Positions 33,943-45,466 are shown, counted from the stretch's first letter. The stretch: DNA of 64,000 nucleotides from Castor canadensis (GCF_047511655.1 NC_133396.1:129279490-129343489), one strand, 5' to 3'. Translations and numbers: made by a program. Notes: generated by a model from the letters alone, not told the origin.

Positions 33943-34012
33943 AAAAAAAAAAAAAGAAAGAAAGAAAAAGAAAAGAAGGAGAGGAGAGAAGGAAAGGGGA
34001 AAAAGAAAAGGG
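33943..34012. repeat. A/G-rich polypurine tract
   Basis: A13, GAAA units and GGA/GAA mixture; possibly the tail of a lost SINE. Confidence 0.85.
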
Positions 34013-34805
34013 TTATGGCTGGGTCTTAGGAGGTAGTGGTAGGGCGTGGGGTCTCAGTTGTCTCCATCAGTCACATGGGCTTCCCATCTCTAAGGATGGA
34101 CTCTCAGGGCTGCTCCAGTCTCACCAGGGAAGCCTATGCCACCTGGCCTTTGTTGGCAGGAACTGGCTACCAAGAGACACAAATGCCATTCTCCTAAAAG
34201 GCAGTTCAGGAGAACATGAAGCACTTGCTGTTGGTAAAGGACAGATGTGGTCAGCACAAAGAGAAAGAGGTCAGCAGAGACAACAGCTACTGGACCAAGC
34301 TGAGAGGATCTCTGGAAGCTATGGGGATGCAGGAGGAGGAGAGTAAAATTGCTGATTGCAGAGAGAACACCCAACCCCCCACACACATCAGCCTGAGACC
34401 AAACTCAGCCTTTCCTTTGGATGAAAGAAAGCCATGTCCCAAGAAAAGCAGGTCTGGGGACAGGCTGGGTGAGGTGAGGGTGATCGGGATGTTGGAGTGT
34501 GTCAGATCTGCTGGGCTGAGAAGGCCAGCACAGGTGGGGTTGGAGGATAGGGATCACGGCCAGTGGAAGGACCAAGCACTGCTGGCAGCTTGGTGGTGAC
34601 TTCCAAGAGGTTTTTCCGAAGCCACCTCCCTCAGCTGGAGGGAGCCTCCTGGTCATGCTTTACCTGTGGTTGCTGGAGGTAATGCAGCAGGAGATCTTGA
34701 CCTCAGGCAGGATCTAGGTTGTAGCAATCTGTGCTACCTAGGTGGAATCCAGGTAACCTGTTTCACAGAAATATTTACATATTGTACATGGAGGGTTTGT
34801 CAGTG

Positions 34806-35031
34806 CTAGTATGGTGGTGCACATCTGTAATCCCAGCACTCAGGTGAGGAGGAAGATCATAAGTTTGACGCCAGCCTGGGCTACATAGCAAGATCCTCAA
34901 AAAAAGAGAGCCTTTCTTGGCTTCTTGTGATGTCAATTCTAAAGACTCCCCATGGGGTAGGGGTGGAGCTCAACAGTGGAGTACTTGCCTAGCACATGTG
35001 AGGACCCAAGTTCAAACCCCAGCACTTAAAA
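34806..35031 (+). mobile_element. B1-like SINE and nearby ID-like SINE
   Basis: B1-like at 34806-34912; ID-like at 34957-35031 ending GTTCAAACCCCAGCAC. The repeated AAAGACTCCCCATG (34942 and 35029) is the ID target duplication. Confidence 0.85.
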
Positions 35032-35432
35032 AGACTCCCCATGATTTCCTTACTCACCCTCCTCTTACCACGTTATATCTCACCCCACCTCTATGTGTGA
35101 ACATATAAGTACATGTACACACCCCCACCCCATATTTGAGCTAAATCAGGCATCCCAAGAATGTAACGAAAGATTTTGAGTGTGACCATGACCTTTCCCC
35201 AAATTAGACTAAGCTCCATGTGCCCCCAGCAAAAGAGATCTTACTATAGTTCTTCATTTCCTTTAAGAGGGAAAAGGATTAAGTCTCCTAATATCTTGGT
35301 GGCACCAAAAGAATGGTACCCTCTGCCTTTCATTCCTTTTTATCTCCCCTATATCACTCATACAGGCTAAAATAAAATGGCTTCACAATTCTAGTTTTAT
35401 CATTAACTAAATGATAAAACTTTTCCTTTTGA

Positions 35433-36660
35433 TCAGCTTTTTCCTTTTGTGGCATTTTCTTCCCAGAGGTTGATGGAGCTAATCATGAGACTGCCGACCT
35501 GGTTAGCTTTAACCACCAGCCTCACACAGCTCACATGGTTCCCGTGCTTTTCACAAATATCTCTTGATCCATCTGCCCTTGCCCAAGGCAACACAGCAGG
35601 GCAAAGCTGGTACAGTATTGAGGCATCCCCTTGGGTCGTAGCCCAGCTCCACCTGACCCTTTGCTGAGGTGTACTGTCCATTCATGATGGACTTTCATTC
35701 TTCTCAGGCTCACTGAGTGGTTCAAAGTCATTTTCAAGTAGTTCTGTACACTAACATTGTGTGTCCAAGAGAATGACCCATGCAGAGTGTAAGCCTTCCA
35801 GGGGAAATGAACATCAGAAACCTTCATGAAAACAGCTCCAGGGAGAGCGTCAGGACGATAAGGGTTCTTCCCCAACACAAGTGTGACCTCTTTGTCATCA
35901 AAGATGGAATGGGACAGCCCATGATGGAAGTGGAACAGTCTGTAGACAATTAGGTCTTCCTGGACCAGGAAAGGATGGAAATGGAGGACCACCAACTGTC
36001 AATGGATTTCTTCTTGGGGAAGAAGAGGAGGAAAAATGGGTCAGAAGTGGAAGGAAGGGCCCTGCTGTGGAAGACTTTGGCAAGAAGTCCATGTTAGAGA
36101 ACTCCAGTGGTATCTGTGGATTGGGCTTCATGGTGGTCACCTTTGAAAGAATGTGGGTGACAAGGTTGGGGGCACAAAAGACATTGCCATCTATTAATGG
36201 GAAATGAGTAGAGAGCTTTGTGACAAAGTTCATGAGAAAAGCATGATCTGTGCTCTGCTTGGAATAGAACTCACCATGATAGGTCTCGTCTGGGTGCCAT
36301 GCACAGTAGGGTAGACATTGGATGGAGTGTGGATCTATACCAACTTCCTGCAAAGAGCTGTGCATTGTAGAGGCCTGAAATATGGGCAGTGGTTTCTCTG
36401 AACCAGGTGAAAGTCATGATCTGCCAGGTTTGGCTCTGGGCATGGCTCCAGTGGTAAAGCATTCACCCAGCACACGCAAGGATCTAGGGTTTCAATCCCC
36501 AGTACCACTACCACCAAAAACAATCTGCCAGGCAGACCACTATGAGCCATTTCTTCTCAACCATAGAGGAAGCATAGCACAGAGAAACCGATGTGTTCAA
36601 GTGGTCACTTCAGTCAAGACACTTTGGAGATTCCCACTGTCAGCCATGCTAAGAAGAGAA
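35433..36660 (-). pseudogene. MGAT4E: MGAT4-family N-acetylglucosaminyltransferase pseudogene (MGAT4E-like)
   Basis: MGAT4 enzymes add the beta-1,4 GlcNAc branch to N-glycans in the Golgi. Read on the - strand, LTVGISKVS (about 36620) matches the LTIG start of the catalytic region; KQSTDHAFLMNF (about 36240) matches the KQNLDYCFLM segment; LEFSNMDFL (about 36100) matches ILEFSQLGF. Further on, FDDKEV, FPWKAYTLHGSF, MPQYCTSF, and VRLVVKAN with INLWEE near 35470 match the C-terminal region of the MGAT4C/D/E type. The parts fall in three frames, stops interrupt the N-terminal part, and an ID-like SINE (36428-36520) splits it. The EDD metal motif of the active site reads IDGN here. Position between RABIF and KDM5B in other mammals fits MGAT4E; the assignment rests on remembered synteny and motif matches. 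Confidence 0.8.
36428..36520 (+). mobile_element. ID-like SINE inside the MGAT4E-like pseudogene
   Basis: GGGCATGGCTCCAGTGGTAAAGC to TTTCAATCCCCAGTACC. ATCTGCCAGG(T/C) flanks both sides, consistent with a target duplication. Confidence 0.85.
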
Positions 36661-36715
36661 TAGGGACAGTTGTCAGCAGACAGTGGTAGTGAAGGTTGTT
36701 AAAAGGATTGGGGGA

Positions 36716-36833
36716 GCTGGGCGTGGTGGCACAACCCAGAAATCTCAGTGCTGAGGCAGGGGGATGACTAGTTTGAGGCCAGCCTGGACTATGTGGTGAG
36801 ACCTTGTCTCACAAAAAAAAAAAAAAAAAAAGG
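36716..36833 (+). mobile_element. B1-like SINE
   Basis: GCTGGGCGTGGTGGCACAACCC to GAGACCTTGTCTCAC plus A-tail. Confidence 0.9.
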
Positions 36834-37282
36834 AAAAACACCCCAAATACATTAAGGGTGGGGCTGCTATTTAGGACCTCCTCTCCCCTCTCTCCTTTTT
36901 CCCATCTATTCTTTCTTTTGGCAGAGGGGATGTTTACTTGCTACTCAGTGTGGTCCTCAATCCAGCCTCTGAAGCCTCATGTACAAGCTTAGCAGATATA
37001 CAGAATCTCAACCCCTTCTTCAGAATCTATATTTGAACAACATCACCAGGTGTCTGTGCACACACTAGAGATGAGAATACTAGGCTAGGAGGTGCTAAGT
37101 CTCTGTGGGTTCCTCTGAGTCTTTGAACCTCAAATCTTGAGGCATGTGGTTTAAGTGCTCAACAAATGTTAGCTATTATTATTACAGTTCTGTTTGTTTT
37201 TACGCAGCTCATCTTTCTACAGGTCTCCTTTGAAGAAGGTATATTAGCAAAAGGACTTTCCCTAGAAGTCAGGAGCCCAAAG

Positions 37283-37372
37283 GCTTTTGTTTTTGCGGTG
37301 CTGGGGATCAAACCTGGGATTTCACACACATTAAGCAGGTTCTCTACCACTGAGCTATATCCCTAGCCCAGG
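37283..37372 (-). mobile_element. ID-like SINE
   Basis: GCGGTGCTGGGGATCAAACCTGGG to CACTGAGCTATATCCCTAGCCC; followed by a MIR. Confidence 0.85.
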
Positions 37373-37380
37373 AGATCAAG

Positions 37381-37490
37381 GTTTTTGCCCCAGTTCTGTC
37401 ACTAACTGAATCTTGAGCAAGTCCCTTTACTCCTGAGTTTAGTTTGAAATCCACAAAGCTGAGGGAGATGGACTATGTGACCCTAACACC
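37381..37490 (+). mobile_element. MIR SINE fragment
   Basis: CCCCAGTTCTGTCACTAACTGAATCTTGAGCAAGTCCCTTTACTCC is a typical MIR core in sense orientation. Confidence 0.75.
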
Positions 37491-37903
37491 CCCTTCCCAC
37501 CCAAATGGTCTCCAATCCAGTGACTGCACCTTCTTATAACGACTCCAGCAATTCCACCACCTTCTTTCTGGTTAAGCGTTTTATTTACGTATTCTTTAAA
37601 TTCCTCTACCTAAACATGCATGCGGACAATCTGAACCACAACTCCTTTCTTTTTAATACTTCACTTAATTTCTTTCCTTTTCATTTAAATGATGTAAAGC
37701 TACATAATCACCCATTCCTAAGATCTCAATCAGAATTGCAGACTCAAATATTAAGTTACATAAACTAAGGAGAGTCACGCTCCCTGTTTATCCAATATGA
37801 ACATGCACAGTCTTGCAGATAAAAGTAAATATAATAATGTCCAAAGATGTTTTTAATATGCAATTAACATATTGATTTCACCTTCTTTTTATTTATTTAT
37901 TTA

Positions 37904-37953
37904 TTTATTATGGAATGCTTCACGAATTTGCGTGTCATCCTTGCACAGGTGCC

Positions 37954-38004
<51 letters not shown>

Positions 38005-38010
38005 GAGCAC
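37904..38010 (-). pseudogene. RNU6-P: U6 snRNA retropseudogene
   Basis: The reverse complement starts GTGCTCGCTTCGGCAGCACA and follows U6 for about 100 nt, including the ACAGAGA box, with about three substitutions (two near the GCCCCTGCGC segment, one in the 3' part). It ends in an AAAT repeat tail (37891-37910 on the + strand as ATTT units), and B1 SINE sequence abuts its 5' end with no U6 promoter (PSE/TATA). The tail points to L1-mediated retrotransposition. Confidence 0.9.
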
Positions 38011-38020
38011 TCACCTTCTT

Positions 38021-38155
38021 TTTAAAGACACAGTCTCACTATGTAGCCCAGGGTGCTCATTATGAAACTCAGTCTGGCCTCAAACTCTGAATCCTCCCAC
38101 ATCTGCCTCCCAAGTGCTAGGATTACAGGTGTATGCCACCACACCTGGCTGATTC
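38021..38155 (-). mobile_element. B1-like SINE adjoining the U6 pseudogene
   Basis: AAAGACACAGTCTCACTATGTAGCCC to GGTGTATGCCACCACACC. Confidence 0.85.
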
Positions 38156-38675
38156 TACCTTCTTGTAACAACTAACTTTATCTTTCCCTCCTTCTTCCTC
38201 ATACCCCTGGTGTGCAAATATCTTACCAAAAGGGCAGAGAATTGTCTGCCAGATTCAGATATTCCTGGTCATAGTTCTGTCTTTTTTCCTTCCCTTTTCT
38301 TCTTCCTAGCTAGCTTACCTCTCTTGATGCCCTACTTTCTCTGGCATAGTCCATCCTTCCTTCTCATTGTCACTCTTTCTTCTCTTTTGTTTTTTTCCAA
38401 ATATTTGAAGGTGATGGTCTGCCATCTTGTAACTGGCCTCCTGGAGCATTGAGAAAGCCAAAATATGTCCCTCCTTTCATAAAAGAATAGCATTTGTCTC
38501 CTGGTGGCTTCCCATAAGCTCCAGGGAAAGAGGTAGAGTGAGTCACTTTCCCAAGAGTAAGCCTAACACATTCTCAGGATAACCATTGATTGGCCAATGG
38601 ATCCAGGGGGTCAATTGAGATTCATTATCTCCCTTACCTTAGAAAATATGAACAATTCAACTTCTTTCTAAGTTT

Positions 38676-38823
38676 TTTATTATTTTTTTTGAAACAGGTT
38701 TTGCTAGGTAGCTCAGGGTAGCCTTAAATTCACTATGTATCTGAGGCTGGCCTAGAACTTGTCATTTTCCTACCTCCACCTCCTGAGTGCTGGGATTATA
38801 GATATGTACCACCTCACTGGCTA
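38676..38823 (-). mobile_element. B1-like SINE with internal duplication
   Basis: GAAACAGGTTTTGCTAGGTAGCTC to GGGATTATAGATATGTACC. Confidence 0.8.
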
Positions 38824-39159
38824 AATGCAGCTTCTTTGTGGACTAATTGGTCCAGGTCCATACCCCAATTTCCCTTAGAGCTTCCTGTTCTTAGATGGGA
38901 AAGTACAGAAAGAGGGAAAGCCCAGGTGCTTTAAGAAATCTGCCTGTCCTTATCATTCTCACCCTACACCACCAATTCCCAACCTAGAGCAAGGGTTGCT
39001 ACCTGGCCTTTAATAGTCACCATATTTTGGCCATCTTCAGTTTCCTTGAGGAAACTTGTGATAGGCCACATGAATTTGATGCCCATTGAGGTTACAAAGC
39101 AGTGCCTGGCAAACGCTGCATGGTTTCTGCGTCAGGATACTGTTCCTATAGTAAGATGT

Positions 39160-39267
39160 CAACACACCTGTAATCTCAGCACTCAGGAGGCTGAGACAGG
39201 AAGATCGTGAGTTCAAGTCCAGCCTGGGCTACATAATCAAGATCCTGTCTCAAAAAAAAAAAAAAAG
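39160..39267 (+). mobile_element. B1-like SINE
   Basis: CACCTGTAATCTCAGCACTCAGG to GATCCTGTCTC plus 14-A tail. Confidence 0.85.
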
Positions 39268-39299
39268 TCAGTGAGTCAACATGTAGCACTTTCCCTTCC

Positions 39300-40090
39300 C
39301 AGAACCTCTCTTCTGACCCTCATTCTCCCCCACAATAGTCTATTCTCCATCATGATCGCTGTTAACTTATGTCCAAATGCACCCTTTTATCTGATCTAGG
39401 AACTTGATGGAATATAGCCTATGCCCTGCCTAAAGAAGGAAGGTCACCTCTTCTGTGATTGATACTGGATCGCTGATCCCAAGTTTGTGTCCTGGCAAGT
39501 CAGTGATTGAAGACGCTGGACTACCAGTTAAGAGAAAAGCAAGCACAAGGTTTGTTGAAAAGACAGCAAACTCCCAGTATGGGAGTTGCTTATGGAAAGC
39601 TAAGTCATAGAATAGGAGGAGTCTAAGTAGTGATATAGACTTCTGCCTGGCTTAGGTCCAACTATTCTATCTTGAATAGTGAGTGGTTGGCGCCTAGTCA
39701 ACTTCCTGCCGAACCTGGCCACCTGGTGGACCCCCTCCTTATCAAACAGAACATTCTGAGAAGATCTGGTTAGCTTGTCCTGGCCTTGGGGTCCACCACC
39801 CACATCTTGCAGCTGCATTCTGTTGTAGCAAAAGGCCTGTTATTTCTCTGAGAAGCCTGTTGTTTCTCATGCCCTTTCAGATGTCCACTTTTAAAATTCT
39901 CCCTCATCCAAAATCATCTGTTCCCCCCACATGATGACATCTGCTGCCCTTGCTTCACAGGTCTGTTTAGAGAGTCAACTTTCCCAGAGTTTCTCCTCCT
40001 CAAAATGATGAGGGTGGCTGGGGCTGTAGTAATGTGGCCAGTTTGTCTTAGAAAAAAGACTGTCATTGTGCCCTATCCCACTTTTAAAAA
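39300..40090. other. Unclassified intergenic DNA, possible old LTR
   Basis: AGCACAAGGTTTGTTGAAAAGACAG (39543) followed by short internal repeats such as GCCTGTTRTTTCTC (39836, 39856) recalls an antisense LTR, but I cannot name a family. Confidence 0.3.
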
Positions 40091-40099
40091 CAAAAGTCA

Positions 40100-40215
40100 A
40101 GCCGGGTGCCCATGACTCATGCCTGTAATCCTAGCAGAGATCAGGAGTATCCTGGTTCTAAGCCAGCCCCAGGCAAATAGTTCACGAGACCCTATCTCAA
40201 ATATACCCAATACAA
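40100..40215 (+). mobile_element. Dimeric SINE, left half
   Basis: GCCGGGTGCCCATGACTCATGCC to GAGACCCTATCTC; ID half absent. Confidence 0.8.
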
Positions 40216-40300
40216 AACACAAAAACGTCAAACTATTAACATAGCTAAAATTAAAGTGATAAGTTTTATGCCAAATTGGTGTCTTTCTTGCTTTTTATTT

Positions 40301-40498
40301 TTGGCAGTAGTGGGATTTGAACTCAGGCCCAGTGCTTGCCAGGGAGGCACTCTACCACTTGAGCCATGCCCCCAGGCCTTTTTGCTTTAGTTATTTTTCA
40401 GATAAAGTTTCATGCTTTTTGCCCTGCTTTGCCTTGGATTGCAGTCCTTCTACCTCATCTAGCTGGGATTATAGGCATGAGCCGCCACGCCCGATACT
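40301..40498 (-). mobile_element. ID-like plus B1-like SINE
   Basis: GGCAGTAGTGGGATTTGAACTCAGG to GGGATTATAGGCATGAGCCGCC. Confidence 0.85.
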
Positions 40499-40888
40499 TT
40501 CTTGCTGTTTAGGTAGAAGATATCCTTAATTTATTATAGTCTTTAACTTATTCACAGACTCTGATTTATTGTTCAGTAAAACACTCTTTTCATGAGTGTT
40601 GTGTTGTTGGAATCCAGGCTGGCTCAGCCTTAAAAGTGCTTGTGTGCAGCCCTCTTCCTCCATGAGTGTCTTTTCACAAGACAGAATGTGATTCTCTGAT
40701 TGTTCCTAGATTCTCAGAGGAAAGGCCTTGCACTTGCTCCATTCTTTCCCTTCATGCTCAGTACACAAACAGAAAGAGGTTGTAGCCAGTGATTTCTGTG
40801 CTCGGGAGGCCACTCCATCTCTTCTATTTTCAGGGATGTCTTTCATGTCAGAAGTTTGGTAGTGCTAATGTGTGTAGCATATATGTAT

Positions 40889-40906
40889 ACACACACACAC
40901 ACACAT
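40889..40906. repeat. AC dinucleotide repeat
   Basis: Short AC run flanked by ATATGTAT on both sides. Confidence 0.9.
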
Positions 40907-40925
40907 ATATGTATGTCATTAAAAA

Positions 40926-41142
40926 GGCCCGGCAACAGTGGTTCACTCCTGTAGTCCTACCTACTTGGGAGGCTGAGATTGGGAGGATCTCAGTTTGAGG
41001 CCAGACAGGGCAAATAGTTCACAAGACCCCCATCTCCAAATAACCAAAGCAAAATGGACTGCAAGTATGACTCAAGCAGTAGAGAGGTGCTTTGTAAGTG
41101 CAAAGACCCCAGTGCAAACCACAGTCCCACCAAAAAAGAATG
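40926..41142 (+). mobile_element. Dimeric SINE
   Basis: CCCGGCAACAGTGGTTCACTCC to ACCACAGTCCCACC. Confidence 0.85.
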
Positions 41143-41486
41143 ATAAAAAATAATGTTTATGCATGGTAATAAGGTTTTACAGATTAAACTTTTCTTGCCT
41201 GGCCTCCTTAAGCAAATCTTTCATGTCATTCAGGTGCTTTAGGTGCAAATCTCTATGTAAGAGAAATAGACTTCTCTAGACCATAAATGCATGGATGGAT
41301 ACACAGAATGAAAGGCTTTACAGATGCAGTTTAAGAGCTTCACCATCGCAGACACAGCTGTGTCCCTTCTGTCCCTCCTGTGTCACTGTCACACAGAAGG
41401 CCTGCTTTCATTCAGCAATTTGACAGGCTTCTAGAAGAGGTAGGAGAAGAGGGTCTGAGGATCAGTCACTCAAGAGATAACGAACA

Positions 41487-41695
41487 AGCCAGATGCTGGT
41501 GGCTCACACTTGTAATCCTAGTTACTTAGGAGGCAGAGATCAGAAGGGTCACAGTTCGAAGCCAGCCTGGGCAAATAGTTCCATGAGACCCTATCTTTAA
41601 AAAAACTTATCACAAAAAAGGGCTGGCAGAGTGGCTCAAGGTGAAGGCCTGGAGTTCAAACCCCAGTACCACCAAAATAAATAAAAAAGAAAGAA
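41487..41695 (+). mobile_element. Dimeric SINE
   Basis: CCAGATGCTGGTGGCTCACAC to GTTCAAACCCCAGTACCACC with an AAAT/GAAA tail. Confidence 0.9.
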
Positions 41696-41929
41696 AGAAA
41701 GAAAAAAGAAGTAATGAATAGATAAGGCCAGGCACAGTAATGTGAGGTCTCCAGTTTCCTCCCCTTGAGCTCTGTCCCCTCTGTCATGTTCCTGTGTCCT
41801 AGCCACCACGCTCCTAGCATCAGAGGTATGTGTTTGATAGGTGCGTGCTTTACAACCAGTAGCTAGAATCATCATTCACCCTAAAGCCTAGTATGTTTTA
41901 ATAGAAAGTAGATCCAAGAACAGCCAATG

Positions 41930-42499
41930 CCACCCCCACTGCATCCTGGCTTCCTTGTACCTCTGCCTCATCCTCTCCTTCCCTTCTGCTGCTCCCACTG
42001 AGATCCATGTGGGTCCCTTTTGCCACTCCCTCTCAACCTTCTCAAGTTCTTCTCCCTTGCCTTTCTCCTCTTTCTCTTCAGAATGATCCCTTCTCCCTCT
42101 CTACTAGACCATTTCCATCATTATGGAAAGCAAATCTATTATCACCCAGTGGAAAAAAGGAAAAAAGCAAAATGCCTCCCTGCATTCACATTTCAAGTTC
42201 TGTCCAGCAACTCTGTCAAGCAAAAGCCCCTGAAAATGACTTTATTGTCCGGCCCACTTCACACCCTCATTCACCCTACTCAGCGCCTTTGGCTTTGACC
42301 CTGTTGATCACTGCTTCCCGCTGGAGCCCTTTTCTTCTCTGACACCACTCTTACCACACTGACCATTCCTTCCCAGCTTCCTTTCCTGGCTCATCCTCTT
42401 CCCAGCCCATCAGTGTCCCAAGGCTCTGTGCTTTGCTCTCTTTTCCTATATACTGTCCCTGGGTGATTTTACCCAAGTCCCATATACATGACAGTGTAG

Positions 42500-42535
<36 letters not shown>

Positions 42536-43110
42536 GCGCATGTGTGTGATAACTCCCACATCTTATCTCCAGTCCTGACTCCTATCTGGACCCACCCTGA
42601 GCTCCAGGTTATCTGACTTTTCAACATCTCCATTTGGATGAATAAGACACATCTCAAATTTGACAGGAACAGAATAGAAATATAGACTCCCCCTACCTCC
42701 CAAGTCATTTTTTCCCCTAGCTTTCCCTCTCAGTAAACAGTACCACCACTTACCCAGTGACTGGGGAAAGAAAGGCCAGTAGCCATCTTTGAAGCCTCTC
42801 TCCTTGCACTACACATTTAACTTAGTCTTCTTACCATTTCCTCCACATTTCATCCAGAGCACAATGGCTCTGCCTTAACTCTTGCAACCACCTTCTCCTG
42901 GGCCTCTCATCTCCGCCTTGTTCTCCTGCAGTCTGTCCTCCACATGGCCGTCAGAGAGACCTTTGAAAATTAGAGATCAAATGATGTCCTTTCCTTCTAC
43001 CATTCTCCAATAGCTTCCCACTACAAGTAGAATGACATCCAAAGCCCTGACCATGGCCTGCAAGGGCCCATGGGATTGTCAGTCTGTTTGACTTCTCCCT
43101 TCTCTTTCCA
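41930..43110 (+). mobile_element. L2-like LINE fragments interrupted by a TG repeat
   Basis: Several collinear stretches (GGCTCTGTGCTTTGCTCTCTT near 42420, ACATCTCCATTTGGATG near 42625, ATCCAAAGCCCTGACCATGGCCTGCA near 43038) resemble L2 3' sequence. Old and broken; no coding potential. Confidence 0.6.
42501..42548. repeat. TG dinucleotide repeat
   Basis: About 14 TG units then CGTGTGCGCATGTGTG; alternating purine-pyrimidine throughout. Confidence 0.95.
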
Positions 43111-43160
43111 GCCTCAGAGGCCTTGTGTTGCTTGAGGAGGGTGTCCTTTGGACATACCAA

Positions 43161-43162
43161 GC

Positions 43163-43218
<56 letters not shown>

Positions 43219-43303
43219 TTTCTTTCTTTCTTTCCTTTCTTCCTTTCTTCCTTCCTTCTCTCTCTCTCTCTCTCTGTCTCTCTTTCTTTCAATCCTTCCT
43301 TCT
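43161..43303. repeat. CTTT/CT polypyrimidine microsatellite
   Basis: About 24 CTTT-type units, then CCTT variants and a CT run: about 140 nt of near-pure pyrimidine. Confidence 0.95.
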
Positions 43304-43307
43304 TTTT

Positions 43308-43497
43308 TGGGGGGGTACTGGGGTTTGAACTCAGGGTCTATACCTTGAGCCATTCCACCAGCCCTTTTTTGTAGTGGGTTTTTTCAAGATAGGGTCTTGA
43401 GAACTATTTGCCCAGGCTGGCTTTGAACCACGATTCTCCTGATTTCTGCCTCCTGAGTAGCTGGGATTACAGGCGTGAGCCACCCACACCCAGCTCC
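43308..43497 (-). mobile_element. Dimeric SINE
   Basis: GGGTACTGGGGTTTGAACTCAGGG to GCCACCCACACCCAGC; preceded by the CTTT tract. Confidence 0.9.
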
Positions 43498-43809
43498 CCC
43501 AAATATTTCTATACAAAATAATCCACTTAAGGCCAGCCTAAGTGAATACAATGTACTCTTAATTTATAAATGGGCCGCCCTCGATATATAAAGTGTATAG
43601 GCATGCATACTATACATACAAAGTAAAAAATTCAAAAAGAGATGGAAAGGATTCAGATAGAAAGTCATGATAACTAGCGAGGCAATGTGAATGGTTCAAA
43701 GAATTTTAGTTTTGGTAAATATTTGTCAGAAAATTATCCCAGTTATGAGAATAATAAATTTTCATCTTAATAATATGGTAGAAGTTTCCACTTAAACTTT
43801 CAGTAAGGC

Positions 43810-44058
43810 TGGGTGCCATTTTTTTTTTTTTTTTTTGCAGGGGAAGGAGTGGGGCTGAGGCTTGAATTTAGGGCTTTAGTGCTTGCAAAGCAGGCATTTT
43901 ATCACTTGAGCCACACTTCCAGTTCATTTTGCTCTGGTTATTTTGGAGGTGGGGTCTAGAGAACTATTTGACCTGGCTGGCCTCAAACTGAGAGCCTCCC
44001 CATCTCAGCCTCCCACGTAACTAAGATTACAGACATGAGCCACAGGTGTCTGGCTTCC
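43810..44058 (-). mobile_element. Dimeric SINE
   Basis: T-tail, GAGGCTTGAATTTAGGGC, to GCCACAGGTGTCTGGC. Confidence 0.85.
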
Positions 44059-44189
44059 CAAGAGTTCTTTAAAGGATTAAAAAAATTACCTGTACAAATA
44101 TTCCTGGCAGATAGCAAGCCTCAGTAAATGCTAGCTCTTCTATGTGAAGAATAACCACCATTTTCTTTTATTGGTGAAAAAATCAAAAA

Positions 44190-44532
44190 AATTTTTTTAT
44201 TATTCATATGTGCATACAAGGCTTGGGTCATTTCTCCCCCCTGCCCCTACCCCCCCCTTACCACCCACTCCGCCCCCTCCCTCCCCCCCACCCCCTCAAT
44301 ACCCAGCAGAAACTATTTTGCCCTTATTTCTAATTTTGTTGAAGAGAGAGTATAAGCCATAATAGGAAGGAACCAGGGTTTTTGCTGGTTGAGATAAGGA
44401 TAGCTATACAGGGAGTTGACTCACGTTGATTTCCTGTGCGTGTGTGTTACCTTCTAGGTTAATTCTTTTTTATCTCACCTTTTCTCTAGTTCCTGGTCCC
44501 CTTCTCCTATTGGCCTCAGTTGCTTTTAAGGA
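44190..44532 (-). mobile_element. L1 3' UTR fragment, inverted
   Basis: Reverse complement of the 3' UTR seen at 23.67-24.03 kb: the C-rich tract at 44235-44298 pairs with its G-rich tract, and similarity ends abruptly after CTCAGTTGCTTTTAAGG near 44532. The poly-T at 44191-44198 is the tail. Only about 340 bp were inserted. Confidence 0.9.
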
Positions 44533-45039
44533 AAAAAGTATGCACTTGAATTCACTTTGTACACTAACAATAAAAATTGTCTGGGGAATAAACCCCTACC
44601 ACCATTCTTCACCACTTTCACCACCACCTTCCTTCCTCTCATGTTTGTGAGGTCTATCTCCCCTATCCCAAAACCCCCACTCAAATTGTACTTTTGTTTT
44701 TTAGTCTGTATGACTCTCTTCTTTTCCTCTTTTCTATTTCTTCTTTTATTTTATTGTTTTTGCATTTACTTACGTGTGTATACATTGTTTGTGCTACTTC
44801 CCCCTGCCCCACTTGAATTGTACGTTTGGATTCTCTCACAGATGCACACCACCACAACACTCTCAGAGCCTTTCTGTATATGACCATCGCATTCCCACTT
44901 CTTGAGGGATTTGGAGGAAGCAAAACAAAACAAAACAAAAAAAAAACGAGGGGCAGGAAAAAACAAATTTAAAAGGTCTGATACCTCCCCAGCGTCCTCA
45001 TCGACACTGCAGTTAGGGGCAGGCCATCTGCCATACAGT

Positions 45040-45466
45040 GCTTTATTTTTTTTTAGGACTGGGTTGGAATTCAGGGCTTCAAATTTGCAAAGCAGTCACT
45101 CTACTGCTTGAGCCACACCTCCGGTCCATTTTTGCTCTGGTTATTTATTTATTTTTGTGGTGCTGGGGCTTAAAATCAGGGCCTTCACCTTGAGCCACTC
45201 CACCAACCCTTTTTGTGATAAGTATTTTTCAAGATAGGGTCTCGAGAACTATTTACCCAGGCTGGCTTCAAACCCCGATCTTCCTGATTTCTGCCTCCTG
45301 AATAGCTAGGATTACAGGCATGAGCCACCAGCACCTGACTGCTCTGGTCATTTTGGAGATGGAGGTCTCTCAAACTATTTGCCTGGGCTCTCCTGGAACC
45401 TCAATCCTCCCGATCTCAGCCTTCCAAGTAGCTAGGATTACAGGCATGATTCACTGGTGCCCGGCC
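45040..45466 (-). mobile_element. Nested cluster of dimeric SINEs
   Basis: ID half at 45040-45128, a complete dimer at 45140-45340 inserted within it, then the remaining 7SL half (45341-45466) of the first element. Confidence 0.8.

Noticed and set aside
43114-43353. Lys/Glu/Arg-rich and Phe/Leu/Ser-rich open frames
   Set aside because: Pure translation of the CTTT/GAAA microsatellite.
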